Shown in pieces: positions 29,271 to 37,957 of a DNA stretch of 64,000 nt. The notes under the pieces were generated by a model that made no database searches, was not told the origin of the DNA, and saw only the letters and a program-made list of their open reading frames with translations. Positions within the stretch are counted from its first letter, which is position 1, and every line of letters starts with the position of its first letter. The stretch lies in contig NC_018027.1 in assembly GCF_000266905.1 (NCBI RefSeq), forward strand, positions 2,356,001 to 2,420,000, read 5' to 3'. The position numbers were made by a program, and so were the translations under genes. This DNA is from Mycolicibacterium chubuense NBB4 (lineage in GTDB: Bacteria > Actinomycetota > Actinomycetes > Mycobacteriales > Mycobacteriaceae).

Positions 29271-30379
29271 GAGCGGGCCCCCACTTTCTCCGCCTCGGCG
29301 TCGGGCGCCTTCTCCGCACGAGCCTCGGACGTGGATCTCGCTGTGCGCCGGCGTGTGAGCAGTGCGCCCAGCCCGGCCAGTCCGGCTGGGAAGAACCCGA
29401 CGACGACGATGAACAACAGACCCTGGGCGTAGGTCCACTCCGACGGAAAGCGTTCGGAGAACAGGGTTTGCGCCCACGCGACACCGATCGCCCCCAACAC
29501 GGGCCCCAGCAGAGTGGTACGCCCGCCGATGGCCACCCCGATGAGGAACGCGATGGACGGCACCACGCCGACCTGCGACGGTGCGATGAACCCGACGATC
29601 GGCGCGAACAAAGCGCCGGCGATGCTGGCGAACAGCGCGGCGACCGTGTACGCGACGACCTTGACGTTGGCCGGGTCGTAGCCCAGGAAACGCACCCGTT
29701 CCTCGCCGTCGCGCACGGCGACCAGAAGTTCGCCGTAGCGGCTCTGCATCAGCTGGCGCACCACGGCCACGACGATCAACAACACGGCGGCCGCGATGAA
29801 ATAGAGCATCCGGCGGTTCACCGGATCGGCGAGCGTGAACCCGAAGAACGTACGGAACCTGGTGAGCCCGTTGGAACCGCCGAGGCCGGTCTGGCCGACG
29901 AGCAGGATGGCCAGGGCCGCGGCCAGCGCCTGCGACAGGATCGCGAAGTACGCGCCCTTGACCTTGCGCTTGAACACGCCGAGGCCCAGCGCGGCGGCGA
30001 TCGCCGCCGGCAGGACGACGATGGCGGTCAGCGTCACCGCCGGCGACGCGAAAGGCTGCCAGTACGACGGCAATTCGCGCACACCCTGGATCTGCATGAA
30101 GTCGGGCACCCCGTCGCCCCGCAACTGCGCGTCGGCGATCTTGAGGTGCATCGCCATCAGGTAGCCGCCGAGGCCGAAGAACACGCCCTGGCCCAGCACC
30201 AGCATGCCGCCGCGGCCCCAGGCCAATCCGATGCCGACCGCGACGATCGCAAAGCACAGGAACTTGCCCAGCAGGCTGAGCCGGAAGTCCGACAGCAGCG
30301 CGGGTGCGGCGACGAACAGTGCCACCGCCGCGGCGCCGAACCCCGCCCAGGTCTGCCAGCGGCCCACGACGGCTCTCAT
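29267..30379 (-). CDS. urtC: Urea ABC transporter permease UrtC
   Basis: LivM-like permease with about eight to ten membrane helices in 370 residues. Family landmarks are WGRGGMLVLGQGVFFGLGGY, the GLGGSNGLT loop and VAVRDGEERVRFLGYDP. The C-terminal 30 residues are charged and disordered. Start ATG 30379 follows gaggagcctcgc and overlaps the urtB stop by four bases. Confidence 0.92.
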   Translation of the reverse strand: MRAVVGRWQTWAGFGAAAVALFVAAPALLSDFRLSLLGKFLCFAIVAVGIGLAWGRGGMLVLGQGVFFGLGGYLMAMHLKIADAQLRGDGVPDFMQIQGVRELPSYWQPFASPAVTLTAIVVLPAAIAAALGLGVFKRKVKGAYFAILSQALAAALAILLVGQTGLGGSNGLTRFRTFFGFTLADPVNRRMLYFIAAAVLLIVVAVVRQLMQSRYGELLVAVRDGEERVRFLGYDPANVKVVAYTVAALFASIAGALFAPIVGFIAPSQVGVVPSIAFLIGVAIGGRTTLLGPVLGAIGVAWAQTLFSERFPSEWTYAQGLLFIVVVGFFPAGLAGLGALLTRRRTARSTSEARAEKAPDAEAEKVGARS

Positions 30380-31260
30380 GCGAGGCTCCTCGTCCGAACG
30401 CTGAACAATCCCTGCGGGCGGACCTGCAGGAAGATCACGATGATCACGAACACGACGACCTTGGCCAGCGACGCCGTCGTGTTGTACTCGATGAACGAGT
30501 TCAGGAATCCCAGCGCGAACGCCGCGATCACGGTGCCCTTGATCTGCCCCAGGCCGCCGACCACGACCACCAGGAACGCGTCGATCAAATAGCTCTGGCC
30601 GATCGTCGGACTGGTGGAGCCGATCAGTGTCAGCGCCACGCCGGCGACCGACGCCAGCCCCGACCCGATGAAGAACGTGGTGATGTCGGTTCTCCGCGAC
30701 GAGATGCCACTCGTCTCCGCGAGATCGCGGTTCTGCACGACCGCGCGGATCCGCCGGCCCATCGGGCTGATCTTGAGCACGGCCGCCAGCACCGCCACGC
30801 AGACCACGGCGAGCACGAGGATGAAGATGCGAGTCTTGGGCACGACCGCCCCGAGGATCTCCATGCCGCCGGAGAGCCACGCCGGGGTGACGACGTTGAC
30901 CGCGGGCGCGCCGAAGATGTCGCGGGCGACCTGCTGGAGGATCAGCCCGACGCCGAACGTGACCAGCAGTGTGTCCAGTGGCCGGTCGTACATCCGCTGG
31001 ATCAGCGTGACCTCCAGCAGCGCACCCATGGCGCCGCCGATGACGAAGCCGACCGCCAGTGAGACGATCAGCGAGACACCGGCACTCGAGATGATCTGCT
31101 GGACCACGTAGGCGGTGTAGCAGCCGGCCATGATGAACTCGCCGTGCGCCATGTTGATGACGCCCATCTGACCGAAGGTCAGCGACAACCCCAGGGCCGC
31201 GAGCAACAGGATCGAGCCGAGGCTCAATCCCGTTGCCAGCTGACCGATCAGGACCTCCAT
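30376..31260 (-). CDS. urtB: Urea ABC transporter permease UrtB
   Basis: LivH-like permease of 294 residues with about eight helices. Landmarks are LTFGQMGVINMAHGEFIMAG near the N-terminus, MGRRIRAVVQNRDLAETSGI in the cytoplasmic loop and VVGGLGQIKGTVIAA. It follows urtA by 36 bases. Confidence 0.92.
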   Translation of the reverse strand: MEVLIGQLATGLSLGSILLLAALGLSLTFGQMGVINMAHGEFIMAGCYTAYVVQQIISSAGVSLIVSLAVGFVIGGAMGALLEVTLIQRMYDRPLDTLLVTFGVGLILQQVARDIFGAPAVNVVTPAWLSGGMEILGAVVPKTRIFILVLAVVCVAVLAAVLKISPMGRRIRAVVQNRDLAETSGISSRRTDITTFFIGSGLASVAGVALTLIGSTSPTIGQSYLIDAFLVVVVGGLGQIKGTVIAAFALGFLNSFIEYNTTASLAKVVVFVIIVIFLQVRPQGLFSVRTRSLA

Positions 31261-31296
31261 ACCTGTCCCGTCTCCCGTCGCTTCATTCGCCCGGAG

Positions 31297-32562
31297 TCAG
31301 CCGGACAGGCCGGCGGCCCACGGGTAGGACTTCAGGAACGGGTCGGGCTTGATCGGTCCGGGCGACTCCCAGATCGTGTAGATCAGCCCGTCGGGCCGGA
31401 TCTCGCCGATCCGCGCGGTCTTGGTGATGTGGTGGTTCTCGCCGTCAATGGTGACCAGGCCCTCCGGCGCGTCGAACGTGACGCCCCCGGCGCTGTTCTG
31501 AATTGCCTTGACGTCGAACGACTTCGCCTTCTCGACGGTGTTCTTCCACAGGTAGACCGAGGTGTAGGCGGCCTCCATCGGGTCCGACGTCGGCTTGTCG
31601 GCGCCGAATTTGGCCTTGAAGGCCTTGACGAACGTGTCGTTGGTCGGGGTGTTGATCGTCTGGTAGTAGTTCCATGCCGTCAGCTGCCCGGTGACGTTCT
31701 GCACGCCGATGCCGCCCACCTCCTCCTCGGCGATGGACACCGACACCACCGGCATCTGCTGCGGCGTCAGCCCGACGTTGCGGTACTCCCGGAAGAACGC
31801 CACGTTGGAGTCGCCGTTGAGCGTGTTGAACACCGCGTCGGCGCCGGCGGCGCGGACCTTGTTGACGATCGTGGAGAAGTCGGTCGAGCCCAGCGGTGTG
31901 TAGTCCTCGCCCTTGATCTCGATGCCGTTGGCGCTCGCGTACGCCTTGATGATCCGGTTGGCGGTCTGCGGGAAGACGTAGTCGCTGCCGACCAGGTACA
32001 GCGACTTCACGCCTTTCTGCTTGAGGTAGTCCAGCGCGGGCACGATCTGCTGGTTGGTGGTCGCCCCGGTGTAGAAGATGTTGGGCGAGGACTCCAGCCC
32101 CTCGTACTGCACCGGGTAGTACAGCAGCGAGTTCTTGCTCTCGAACACCGGCAGCATGGCCTTGCGGCTCGACGACGTCCACCCGCCGAACACCGCTGCG
32201 ACGCAGTCACTGCTGATCAGTTTCTCGGCCTTCTCGGCGAAGACCGTGGGTTCTGACGCACCGTCCTCACCGACGAGCTGGATCTGCTTGCCCAGCACAC
32301 CGCCGGCGGCGTTGATCTGTTCGACCGCCAGATCGATCGCGTTGCGGACCGTCACCTCGGAGATCGCCATGGTGCCGGACAGCGAGTTCAGCGCGCCCAC
32401 CTTGATTGTCGGGCCGGACGTGTCCACGCACGAGGTGGCATTTGCTGAATCGGTTTCGCTCGCCTTGCTCCCGCAGCCGGCCAGCAGCAGGGCGGTCACT
32501 GCGGCCAGGCTGCTCGCGGTGAGCGCAGATCGTCTGAGGGAGATGCGTGGAGGTCGGGGCAT
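31297..32562 (-). CDS. urtA: Urea-binding lipoprotein UrtA
   Basis: Periplasmic-side receptor of the urea importer. The 421 residues start with a signal peptide and lipobox LAGC (Cys30), followed by a type I Leu/Ile/Val-binding fold with KVGALNSLSGTMAISE, GGWTSSSRKAMLPVFE and YYPVQYEGLESSPNIFY, all characteristic of UrtA rather than LivJ. ATG 32562 follows agaaagg. First gene of urtABCDE. In actinobacteria such operons are usually under GlnR, but I found no convincing GlnR site. Confidence 0.92.
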   Translation of the reverse strand: MPRPPRISLRRSALTASSLAAVTALLLAGCGSKASETDSANATSCVDTSGPTIKVGALNSLSGTMAISEVTVRNAIDLAVEQINAAGGVLGKQIQLVGEDGASEPTVFAEKAEKLISSDCVAAVFGGWTSSSRKAMLPVFESKNSLLYYPVQYEGLESSPNIFYTGATTNQQIVPALDYLKQKGVKSLYLVGSDYVFPQTANRIIKAYASANGIEIKGEDYTPLGSTDFSTIVNKVRAAGADAVFNTLNGDSNVAFFREYRNVGLTPQQMPVVSVSIAEEEVGGIGVQNVTGQLTAWNYYQTINTPTNDTFVKAFKAKFGADKPTSDPMEAAYTSVYLWKNTVEKAKSFDVKAIQNSAGGVTFDAPEGLVTIDGENHHITKTARIGEIRPDGLIYTIWESPGPIKPDPFLKSYPWAAGLSG

Positions 32563-32810
32563 GGGCGGCCTTTCTGGTGTCGGCAGAGCTCATCCGCTGA
32601 TGAGGCGTCATGTCGGAGGACGTCGGAACGCAGACGGGGTGACATCGCAGCGGTGTCGAGTCGGGACGTTAGAGCGCCTGTGTTTCTGCGAAATGTCTGT
32701 GTGTGACGAACGCATTAACCTGTTGTCGCCGACGGGAGTTGGTTTGCCGTTCACCGAGGGCGACGTCGCCGCCCGGTTCGGCGCGTAACAATCCGGTAGC
32801 GTCCGGCGAT
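32563..32810. other. Divergent urtA promoter region
   Basis: About 250 bases shared by urtA and the divergent MmpS-like gene. A TTTC-TGC-GAAA inverted repeat is at 32683-32693 and GTGAC followed by TTAAC at 32703-32719, seven bases apart. The latter resembles GlnR half-sites but the spacing is one base too long. TAGCGT at 32797-32802 is a likely -10 for the rightward gene. Confidence 0.45.
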
Positions 32811-33251
32811 GTGACCAACATGCGAACAGCTACAGCCAAGTTCAGCGCGGCGGTCGGGGCGTCACTGGTGGTGGCGGCGGCGTCGGTGGTGGCCGGTCAG
32901 GCCACGGCCAACGCTCAGCCCGCCGGTCATCAGGTGCGGTACACGCTCACCTCCGCCGGCGGCGGGGAGTTCGGGCTCTTCTACCTGTTCAACCAACCGC
33001 CGAACAAGGACGCCTACAACAAGGACGCCTACTCGTACCTGAAGAACGAGCAGGTGACTTTGGGGCCGGGCCAGCCGTGGACGTTCGAGACCACCCTGGC
33101 CGACCCGCAGTGGGCGATCCTGACCGTCAGCAGCACCACCCACGGCGGCCGCGCGGCGCCGGACGCGCACTGCGAGATCGCGGTCGATGGCCAGGTCGTC
33201 AACCAGCAGGACGCTCCGTACAACCTGCAGTGCAAACTCGGCCAGTGGTGA
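32811..33251 (+). CDS. Secreted MmpS-like small protein
   Basis: A 146-residue exported protein. The signal peptide ends near ATANA-QP (residue 35). The mature part, with VRYTLTSAGGG at its start and CEIAVDGQVVNQQ at its end, resembles the beta-sandwich domain of mycobacterial MmpS proteins but lacks the MmpS membrane helix. Two Cys residues could pair. No mmpL is nearby. GTG 32811 lies eight bases after a TAGCGT hexamer and may be leaderless. ATG 32820 is an in-frame alternative. Family call is tentative. Confidence 0.62.
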   Translation: MTNMRTATAKFSAAVGASLVVAAASVVAGQATANAQPAGHQVRYTLTSAGGGEFGLFYLFNQPPNKDAYNKDAYSYLKNEQVTLGPGQPWTFETTLADPQWAILTVSSTTHGGRAAPDAHCEIAVDGQVVNQQDAPYNLQCKLGQW

Positions 33252-33252
33252 C

Positions 33253-35448
33253 TCACCGCTGACCGCTGCGCGCGGTCAGGCCCGCCAGGCACCGCGGCAG
33301 CGGTTCGCTGTGGAGGACGCCGAGGCGCTGTGTGGCGCGCGTGAGGGCGACGTAGAGGTCGGCCGCGCCCTGCGGCCCCTCGGCGAGGATCCGTTCCGGG
33401 CAGACCAGCAGGACGGCGTCGAATTCGAGCCCTTTGGTCGCCGACGGCGCGACGGTGCCGGGCACCCCGGGCGGCCCGATGACGACGCTGGTGCCCTCGT
33501 GGGCCTCTTCTCCGTGCCGGAACTGCTCGATGGCAGTCCCCAGCTCGTCTTCGCCGACGCGCTGTGACCAGGGGGTGACGCCGGTCGACCGCACCGACTC
33601 CGGAGGCGTGACACCGGGGGCGAACTCCGCGAGCAGCGCGGCGGCGACGGCCATGATCTCGGCCGGGGTGCGGTAGTTCACCGACAGGGAGCGATAGGTC
33701 CACCGGCCGGGAACGTAGGGCTCGAGCACCGTGTCCCAGGACCGGGCTCCCGCCGCCGACCGGCGCTGGGCCAGGTCGCCCACGATCGTGAAGGACCTGC
33801 GCGGGCAGCGCCGCATCAACACCCGCCAGTCCATCTCGGAGAGTTCCTGGGCCTCGTCGACGACGACGTGGCCATAGGTCCAATCGCGGTCTGCGGCAGC
33901 GCGTTCGACGAGCTCGCGGGTGTCGCGCTCCTCGAAGCGCTCGGCGAGGTCCTCCGCCTCGATCACGTCCTGGGCCAGCAGTTGATCCTCGTCGTCCATC
34001 AGATCCTCGCGGCCGATCATGAGGTCGAGCACCCCGGCCGCGTAGGCGGCCTCCTCCCGTCGTTCCCGCTCGGCGGCCTCGTCTCCGGACCGGTCGCGAC
34101 CGAGCAGATCGACCAGTTCGTCGAGCAGAGGCACGTCCGACACCGTCCACGCGGCGCCGTCGGCGCGGTACAGCACGGGATCGGCGCCGGCGGCCTTCAG
34201 GCGCTCGGGTGACGAATACAGTTCCGCGAGAAGGCGTTCCGGAGTCAGGACCGGCCAGAGTTCGTCGAGGGCGGCCCGGAATCCGGCGTGGTCGGCCAGC
34301 TCGTCGAGCACGTCGGCGCGCATGTGTTCCCACGCCGCACGGTCGTCGCGGGTGAGCCATCCGCGGCCGATCCTGGCGATCGCCCGCTCGGTGAGCACCC
34401 ACGTGACGACGTCGATGAACACCGCACGGGCGTCATTGTGCGGCCGGCCGGTCGCGCGCGCCTCCTCGATGGCCCAGGCGGCGGTCTCGGCGTCGATGCG
34501 CAGCGAGACGTCGGACAGGTCGATGGGCAGCGGATCCTGCGGCACCCGCTGCCGGTCGGCGACCGCGGCGGCGAGGACGTCGAGGATCGCCAGCGAGCCC
34601 TTGGCTCTCGCCGCCTCCGGGGCGTCCTCGGCGGTGACGTGCAGACCGGGCGCGAGGTCCCCGGTGGTCATGAACACCACGTTGGTCTCGCCCAGCGACG
34701 GCAGCACCCGGCCGATGTGGGCGAGGAACGCGTCGTTGGGACCCACGACGAGCACGCCGTGGCTCTCCATGCGCTTGCGCTGGGTGTAGAGCAGGTAGGC
34801 GACGCGGTGCAGCGCCACCACGGTCTTGCCGGTGCCGGGCCCGCCCTCGATCACCAGCACCCCGGACTGGTCGAGCCGGATGATGTCGTCCTGTTCGGCC
34901 TGGATGGTGGCGACGACGTCGCGCATGCCCTCACCGCGCGGCGCGTTGACCGCGGCCAGCAGCGCGACGTCGCTCGAGTCGCCGCTCTCGGCGCTCTCCT
35001 CGCCGGCGGGCCTGCCGAACACCTCGTCGGTGAAGTCGAGGAGGTGGCGTCCGCGGCTGTGGAACTGTCGCCGCCGCCGCATGTTCTCCGGAGAGGCGCC
35101 GGTGGCGACGTAGAAGGCGCGCGCCGCGGGGGCGCGCCAGTCCAGCAGCAGCGACTCGAAATCGCCGCCGGAGCCGAGGATGCCGATCCGGCCGACGTAG
35201 CGGCGCTCCCCGTCGACGCTGTCGAGCCGCCCGAAGCACAGACCGCTGTCCGCCACGTTCAGCCGGGCCATCTGCTTGGCCAGCGCGCGCACCTCGGCAT
35301 CGCGCTCGACGAGCGTTCCGCCGGTGCCCCGAAGTGCGCCGCGGTACCGGTCCTTGACGCGGGCCCGTTCCGCGTCCAGGCGGGCGTACAGATCGTCGAC
35401 GTACCGCCGCTCGGACTGCAGTTCGTGTTCGTGATTTCGAGTCGACAT
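33253..35448 (-). CDS. helR: RNA polymerase-recycling ATPase HelR (HelD-like)
   Basis: UvrD/Rep-like superfamily 1 ATPase that pries stalled or rifamycin-bound RNA polymerase off DNA. The 731 residues hold an N-terminal coiled-coil arm (about 1-70), Walker A GGPGTGKT near 201-208, a long inserted clamp-opening region, motif II VVVDEAQELSEMDWR, GDLAQRRS, VNYRTPAEIM and the C-terminal LYVALTRATQRLGVL. It is close in layout to M. smegmatis HelD. ATG 35448 follows aagggg. A rifamycin-associated element 47-67 bases upstream favours the HelR (rifamycin-tolerance) role. Confidence 0.9.
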   Translation of the reverse strand: MSTRNHEHELQSERRYVDDLYARLDAERARVKDRYRGALRGTGGTLVERDAEVRALAKQMARLNVADSGLCFGRLDSVDGERRYVGRIGILGSGGDFESLLLDWRAPAARAFYVATGASPENMRRRRQFHSRGRHLLDFTDEVFGRPAGEESAESGDSSDVALLAAVNAPRGEGMRDVVATIQAEQDDIIRLDQSGVLVIEGGPGTGKTVVALHRVAYLLYTQRKRMESHGVLVVGPNDAFLAHIGRVLPSLGETNVVFMTTGDLAPGLHVTAEDAPEAARAKGSLAILDVLAAAVADRQRVPQDPLPIDLSDVSLRIDAETAAWAIEEARATGRPHNDARAVFIDVVTWVLTERAIARIGRGWLTRDDRAAWEHMRADVLDELADHAGFRAALDELWPVLTPERLLAELYSSPERLKAAGADPVLYRADGAAWTVSDVPLLDELVDLLGRDRSGDEAAERERREEAAYAAGVLDLMIGREDLMDDEDQLLAQDVIEAEDLAERFEERDTRELVERAAADRDWTYGHVVVDEAQELSEMDWRVLMRRCPRRSFTIVGDLAQRRSAAGARSWDTVLEPYVPGRWTYRSLSVNYRTPAEIMAVAAALLAEFAPGVTPPESVRSTGVTPWSQRVGEDELGTAIEQFRHGEEAHEGTSVVIGPPGVPGTVAPSATKGLEFDAVLLVCPERILAEGPQGAADLYVALTRATQRLGVLHSEPLPRCLAGLTARSGQR

Positions 35449-35494
35449 GTGCCCCTTACGATCTTGCGCCGAGCTGCGATTGTGCGCCATCACC

Positions 35495-35515
35495 CCGGCC
35501 TTGCCGCAAGCCCGG
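35495..35515 (-). promoter_or_regulatory. Rifamycin-associated element (RAE) upstream of helR
   Basis: Read toward helR, the core is GGGCTTGCGGCAAGGCC, centred on CTTGC-G-GCAAG. The full 21-bp dyad has one mismatched pair. This agrees with the RAE consensus as I remember it, found before rifamycin-inducible genes including helR in actinobacteria. A CACAAT hexamer between the element and the helR start could be the -10. Confidence 0.8.
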
Positions 35516-35554
35516 GGGTCGGCGATAGGGTGGACGGGGCCGACCGGCCGAGCC

Positions 35555-35583
35555 TTGACACCGCTTCGAACGTGTGTTCGCAT
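35555..35583 (+). promoter_or_regulatory. Promoter of the radical SAM gene
   Basis: A consensus TTGACA at 35555-35560 is followed after 17 bases by TCGCAT at 35578-35583, a weak -10. The predicted start of transcription, about 35589-35590, coincides with the ATG at 35589, so the mRNA may be leaderless. The LexA box fills the space between the two hexamers. Confidence 0.5.
35566..35581 (+). promoter_or_regulatory. LexA/SOS box of the radical SAM gene
   Basis: TCGAAC-GTGT-GTTCGC matches the mycobacterial LexA palindrome at 11 of 12 half-site bases, better than the ruvC box in this window. It lies between the -35 and the start codon. The M. tuberculosis counterpart Rv2578c is, as I recall, a DNA-damage-inducible gene. 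Confidence 0.85.
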
Positions 35584-35588
35584 GGGTT

Positions 35589-36608
35589 ATGCGATGGGCC
35601 GAGCAGGGCGTCGAGGTCGACGACGGGGCACTTCCGGGTCTGGCGCGCATCGGGCTGGTCCGCAGCGTGCGCACTCCGCAGTTCGACGGCATCACGTTCC
35701 ACGAAGTGCTGTGCAAGTCGGCGTTGAACAAGATCCCCGCCGCCTCGATGCTCCCGTTCCGCTACACGGTCAACGGCTATCGCGGCTGCTCGCACGCGTG
35801 CCGGTACTGCTTCGCCCGGCCCACCCACGAGTACCTCGACTTCGACCACGGCCGCGACTTCGACACCCAGGTCGTCGTCAAGACCAACGTCGCCGACGTG
35901 CTGCGCCGTGAGCTGCGCCGGCCGTCGTGGACGCGCGAAACCGTTGCGCTGGGCACGAATACAGATCCCTATCAGCGGGCCGAAGGACGGTACGCACTGA
36001 TGCCGGGCATCATCGGTGCCCTCACCGAGTCCGCCACGCCGTTCTCGATACTCACCAAGGGCACGCTGCTGCGCCGCGATCTGCCACTGCTGACCGAGGC
36101 GGCGCAGCGCGTCGACGTCGGCGTCGCGGTGTCGCTGGCCGTCGGTGATCCCGACCTGCACAGCCGGATGGAGCCCGGCACTCCGTCGCCGCAGGCACGT
36201 CTGGGCCTGATCGCGGCCATCCGCGACGCGGGGCTGGACTGCCACGTCATGGTCGCGCCGGTGCTGCCGCGGCTGACCGACTCCGTCGCCCATCTCGACG
36301 ACCTGCTGGGGCGGATCGCCGAGGCCGGGGCGACCGGGGTGACGGTGTTCGGGCTGCACCTGCGCGGCAGCACGCGCGGCTGGTTCATGGACTGGCTGGC
36401 GGGGGCGTATCCCGATCTCGTGGGGGAGTACCGGCGGCTGTACCGGCGCGGGGCGTATCTGCCGGCGGAGTACCGGGCCCAGCTGGCTCAGCGGGCGGCG
36501 CCCCTGATCGCCAAGCACGGGCTGGCCCCGCATCGGCGGTCGTTCCGGGAGGGGCCGGCCGCGGCGGCCCCGCCGCCGGCGGCGGCGGTCCAGCCGGCAC
36601 TGTTCTGA
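35589..36608 (+). CDS. Rv2578c-family radical SAM protein
   Basis: A 339-residue iron-sulfur enzyme. The 4Fe-4S ligands are Cys67, Cys71 and Cys74 (CSHACRYC), followed by FARPTHEYLDFD. Later LGTNTDPYQRAEGRY and ILTKGTLLRRDLPLL are typical of the spore-photoproduct-lyase-like group. Similarity to DNA repair lyases and the SOS box suggest a repair role, but the reaction is not known. ATG 35589 gives the family N-terminus MRWA; upstream codons overlap the SOS box. The C-terminus is Pro/Ala-rich. Convergent with ectD. Confidence 0.88.
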   Translation: MRWAEQGVEVDDGALPGLARIGLVRSVRTPQFDGITFHEVLCKSALNKIPAASMLPFRYTVNGYRGCSHACRYCFARPTHEYLDFDHGRDFDTQVVVKTNVADVLRRELRRPSWTRETVALGTNTDPYQRAEGRYALMPGIIGALTESATPFSILTKGTLLRRDLPLLTEAAQRVDVGVAVSLAVGDPDLHSRMEPGTPSPQARLGLIAAIRDAGLDCHVMVAPVLPRLTDSVAHLDDLLGRIAEAGATGVTVFGLHLRGSTRGWFMDWLAGAYPDLVGEYRRLYRRGAYLPAEYRAQLAQRAAPLIAKHGLAPHRRSFREGPAAAAPPPAAAVQPALF

Positions 36609-36621
36609 CGGGCGCGCCCAC

Positions 36622-37533
36622 TCAGCTCACGAAGGAGCTCTCCGCGAGCTGGGGCGTCCGTGCGGCGAGGTACTCCGGGCGGGGAGCGGCCGATGCGAAC
36701 GGTTCACACAGGCGGTTCTCCACCGAGTTGAACACCAGGAAGATGTTCGACCGAGGGAACGGTGTGATGTTCGACGCCGACCCGTGCATCATGTTCGAGT
36801 CGAACCACAGCGCGGTGCCGGCCGGCCCGGTGACCTGCTCGATGCCGTGGCGGTGGGCCGCCGTGGTGAGCGTCGCCTCATCGGGGACGCCGATCTCCTG
36901 CCGGACCAGCGATGCTTCGTGGTGGTTGTGCGGTGTCGCCCCCACACACGGATAGAACGTCTGGTGCGAACCCGGCATGACCATCAGGGCCCCGTTGTAG
37001 GGGTAATTCTCGGTCAAGGCGATCGAGCACGAGACCGCCCGCATCGACGGCATGCCGTCCTCGGCGTGCCAGGTCTCGAAATCCGAGTGCCAATAGAACC
37101 CGCTGCCGCGGAAACCGGGCATCAGGTTGAGGCGCGCCTGGTGGATGTAGACCTCGCTGCCGAGCAGCTGGCGCGCGACGGGCAGCACCGTGTCGACGGT
37201 GACGACCTCGGCGATCAGATCGCTGAGCCGGTGCGGCTCGAACACCGAGCGGAGGCCGCCGGAGGGCTCGCGGATGATGCGTGGATCGTCCTGCGCCGCT
37301 CGAGACCCGAGGTGCTGCAGCTCCTCCCGCAGCGGCTGGAGCCAGTTCGGCTCCAGGGTGCCGGGGCGGACGAGGTAGCCGGTGTCGGCGACCGTTCGCA
37401 GTTCGTGATCGTCGAGCGGCCCGTCCTGTTCGCTGCCCCACACCACCGGTTCGATCCGTGCGATCGGCTCGGCGGCCTGCGCGACGCGGGTGGGGTAGTG
37501 ATCGTGGCAGCGGTCTGCGCCGTCGAGGCTCAT
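36622..37533 (-). CDS. ectD: Ectoine hydroxylase
   Basis: Fe(II)/2-oxoglutarate dioxygenase that converts ectoine to 5-hydroxyectoine. The 303 residues contain the EctD signature FYWHSDFETWHAEDGMP, with the HxD iron ligands, the distal His in NMMHGSASN and the 2-oxoglutarate-binding Arg region (PFPRSNIFLVFNSVEN). ATG 37533 overlaps the ectC stop by four bases. Last gene of ectABCD. Confidence 0.94.
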   Translation of the reverse strand: MSLDGADRCHDHYPTRVAQAAEPIARIEPVVWGSEQDGPLDDHELRTVADTGYLVRPGTLEPNWLQPLREELQHLGSRAAQDDPRIIREPSGGLRSVFEPHRLSDLIAEVVTVDTVLPVARQLLGSEVYIHQARLNLMPGFRGSGFYWHSDFETWHAEDGMPSMRAVSCSIALTENYPYNGALMVMPGSHQTFYPCVGATPHNHHEASLVRQEIGVPDEATLTTAAHRHGIEQVTGPAGTALWFDSNMMHGSASNITPFPRSNIFLVFNSVENRLCEPFASAAPRPEYLAARTPQLAESSFVS

Positions 37534-37922
37534 GTGAGGGACTCTGCGGGCGGGTAGGCACCGCTCTCGTCGTGCACTTCCTGACCTGTGACGGGCGGAT
37601 TGAAGACGCACAGCATCCGCATCTGGGTCTCGGACGTGACCCGGTGCGCCTCGTGGCCGTTGAGCAGGTACATCGTGCCCGGACGGAGCGGATGCTCCTC
37701 GCCGGTCTCGTGATTGGTGAGGGTGCCGGTGCCCTCGACGACCCAGACCGCCTCGACGTGGTGGCGGTAGTGGAACTCGCTGACCGACGCGGCGTCGATC
37801 GTGGTCTCGTGGAACGAGAACCCGACACCGTCGTCGGCGAGAATGATCCGCTTCGATCTCCAGTTCTTGGCCGAGACGTCTCGGTCGGTGCCGGTGATCT
37901 CTTCGGTGGTACGGACGATCAC
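37530..37922 (-). CDS. ectC: L-ectoine synthase
   Basis: Cupin-fold enzyme that cyclises N-gamma-acetyl-diaminobutyrate to ectoine. The 130 residues start with MIVRTTEEITGTDRDV and keep the cupin residues in GTLTNHETGEEHPLRPGTMYLLNGHEAHR. Start GTG 37922 follows aaagga. 35 bases separate it from ectB. Confidence 0.95.
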   Translation of the reverse strand: MIVRTTEEITGTDRDVSAKNWRSKRIILADDGVGFSFHETTIDAASVSEFHYRHHVEAVWVVEGTGTLTNHETGEEHPLRPGTMYLLNGHEAHRVTSETQMRMLCVFNPPVTGQEVHDESGAYPPAESLT

Positions 37923-37957
37923 GTGATCGCGATTCCTTTCGTGTTCGGTGAGCTGTG

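Noticed and set aside
32703..32719. GlnR-like site before urtA (GTGAC...TTAAC)
   Set aside because: Half-sites are separated by seven bases instead of six and the second half is poor. Kept only as a note in the intergenic entry.
33253..35448. Calling the ATPase a DNA helicase (UvrD/PcrA)
   Set aside because: The N-terminal coiled coil, the inserted central region and the overall length match HelD/HelR, and the RAE upstream supports HelR.
35574..35588. Upstream start (five codons earlier) for the radical SAM protein
   Set aside because: The extra codons overlap the LexA box and lie upstream of the predicted transcription start. The family N-terminus is MRWA.
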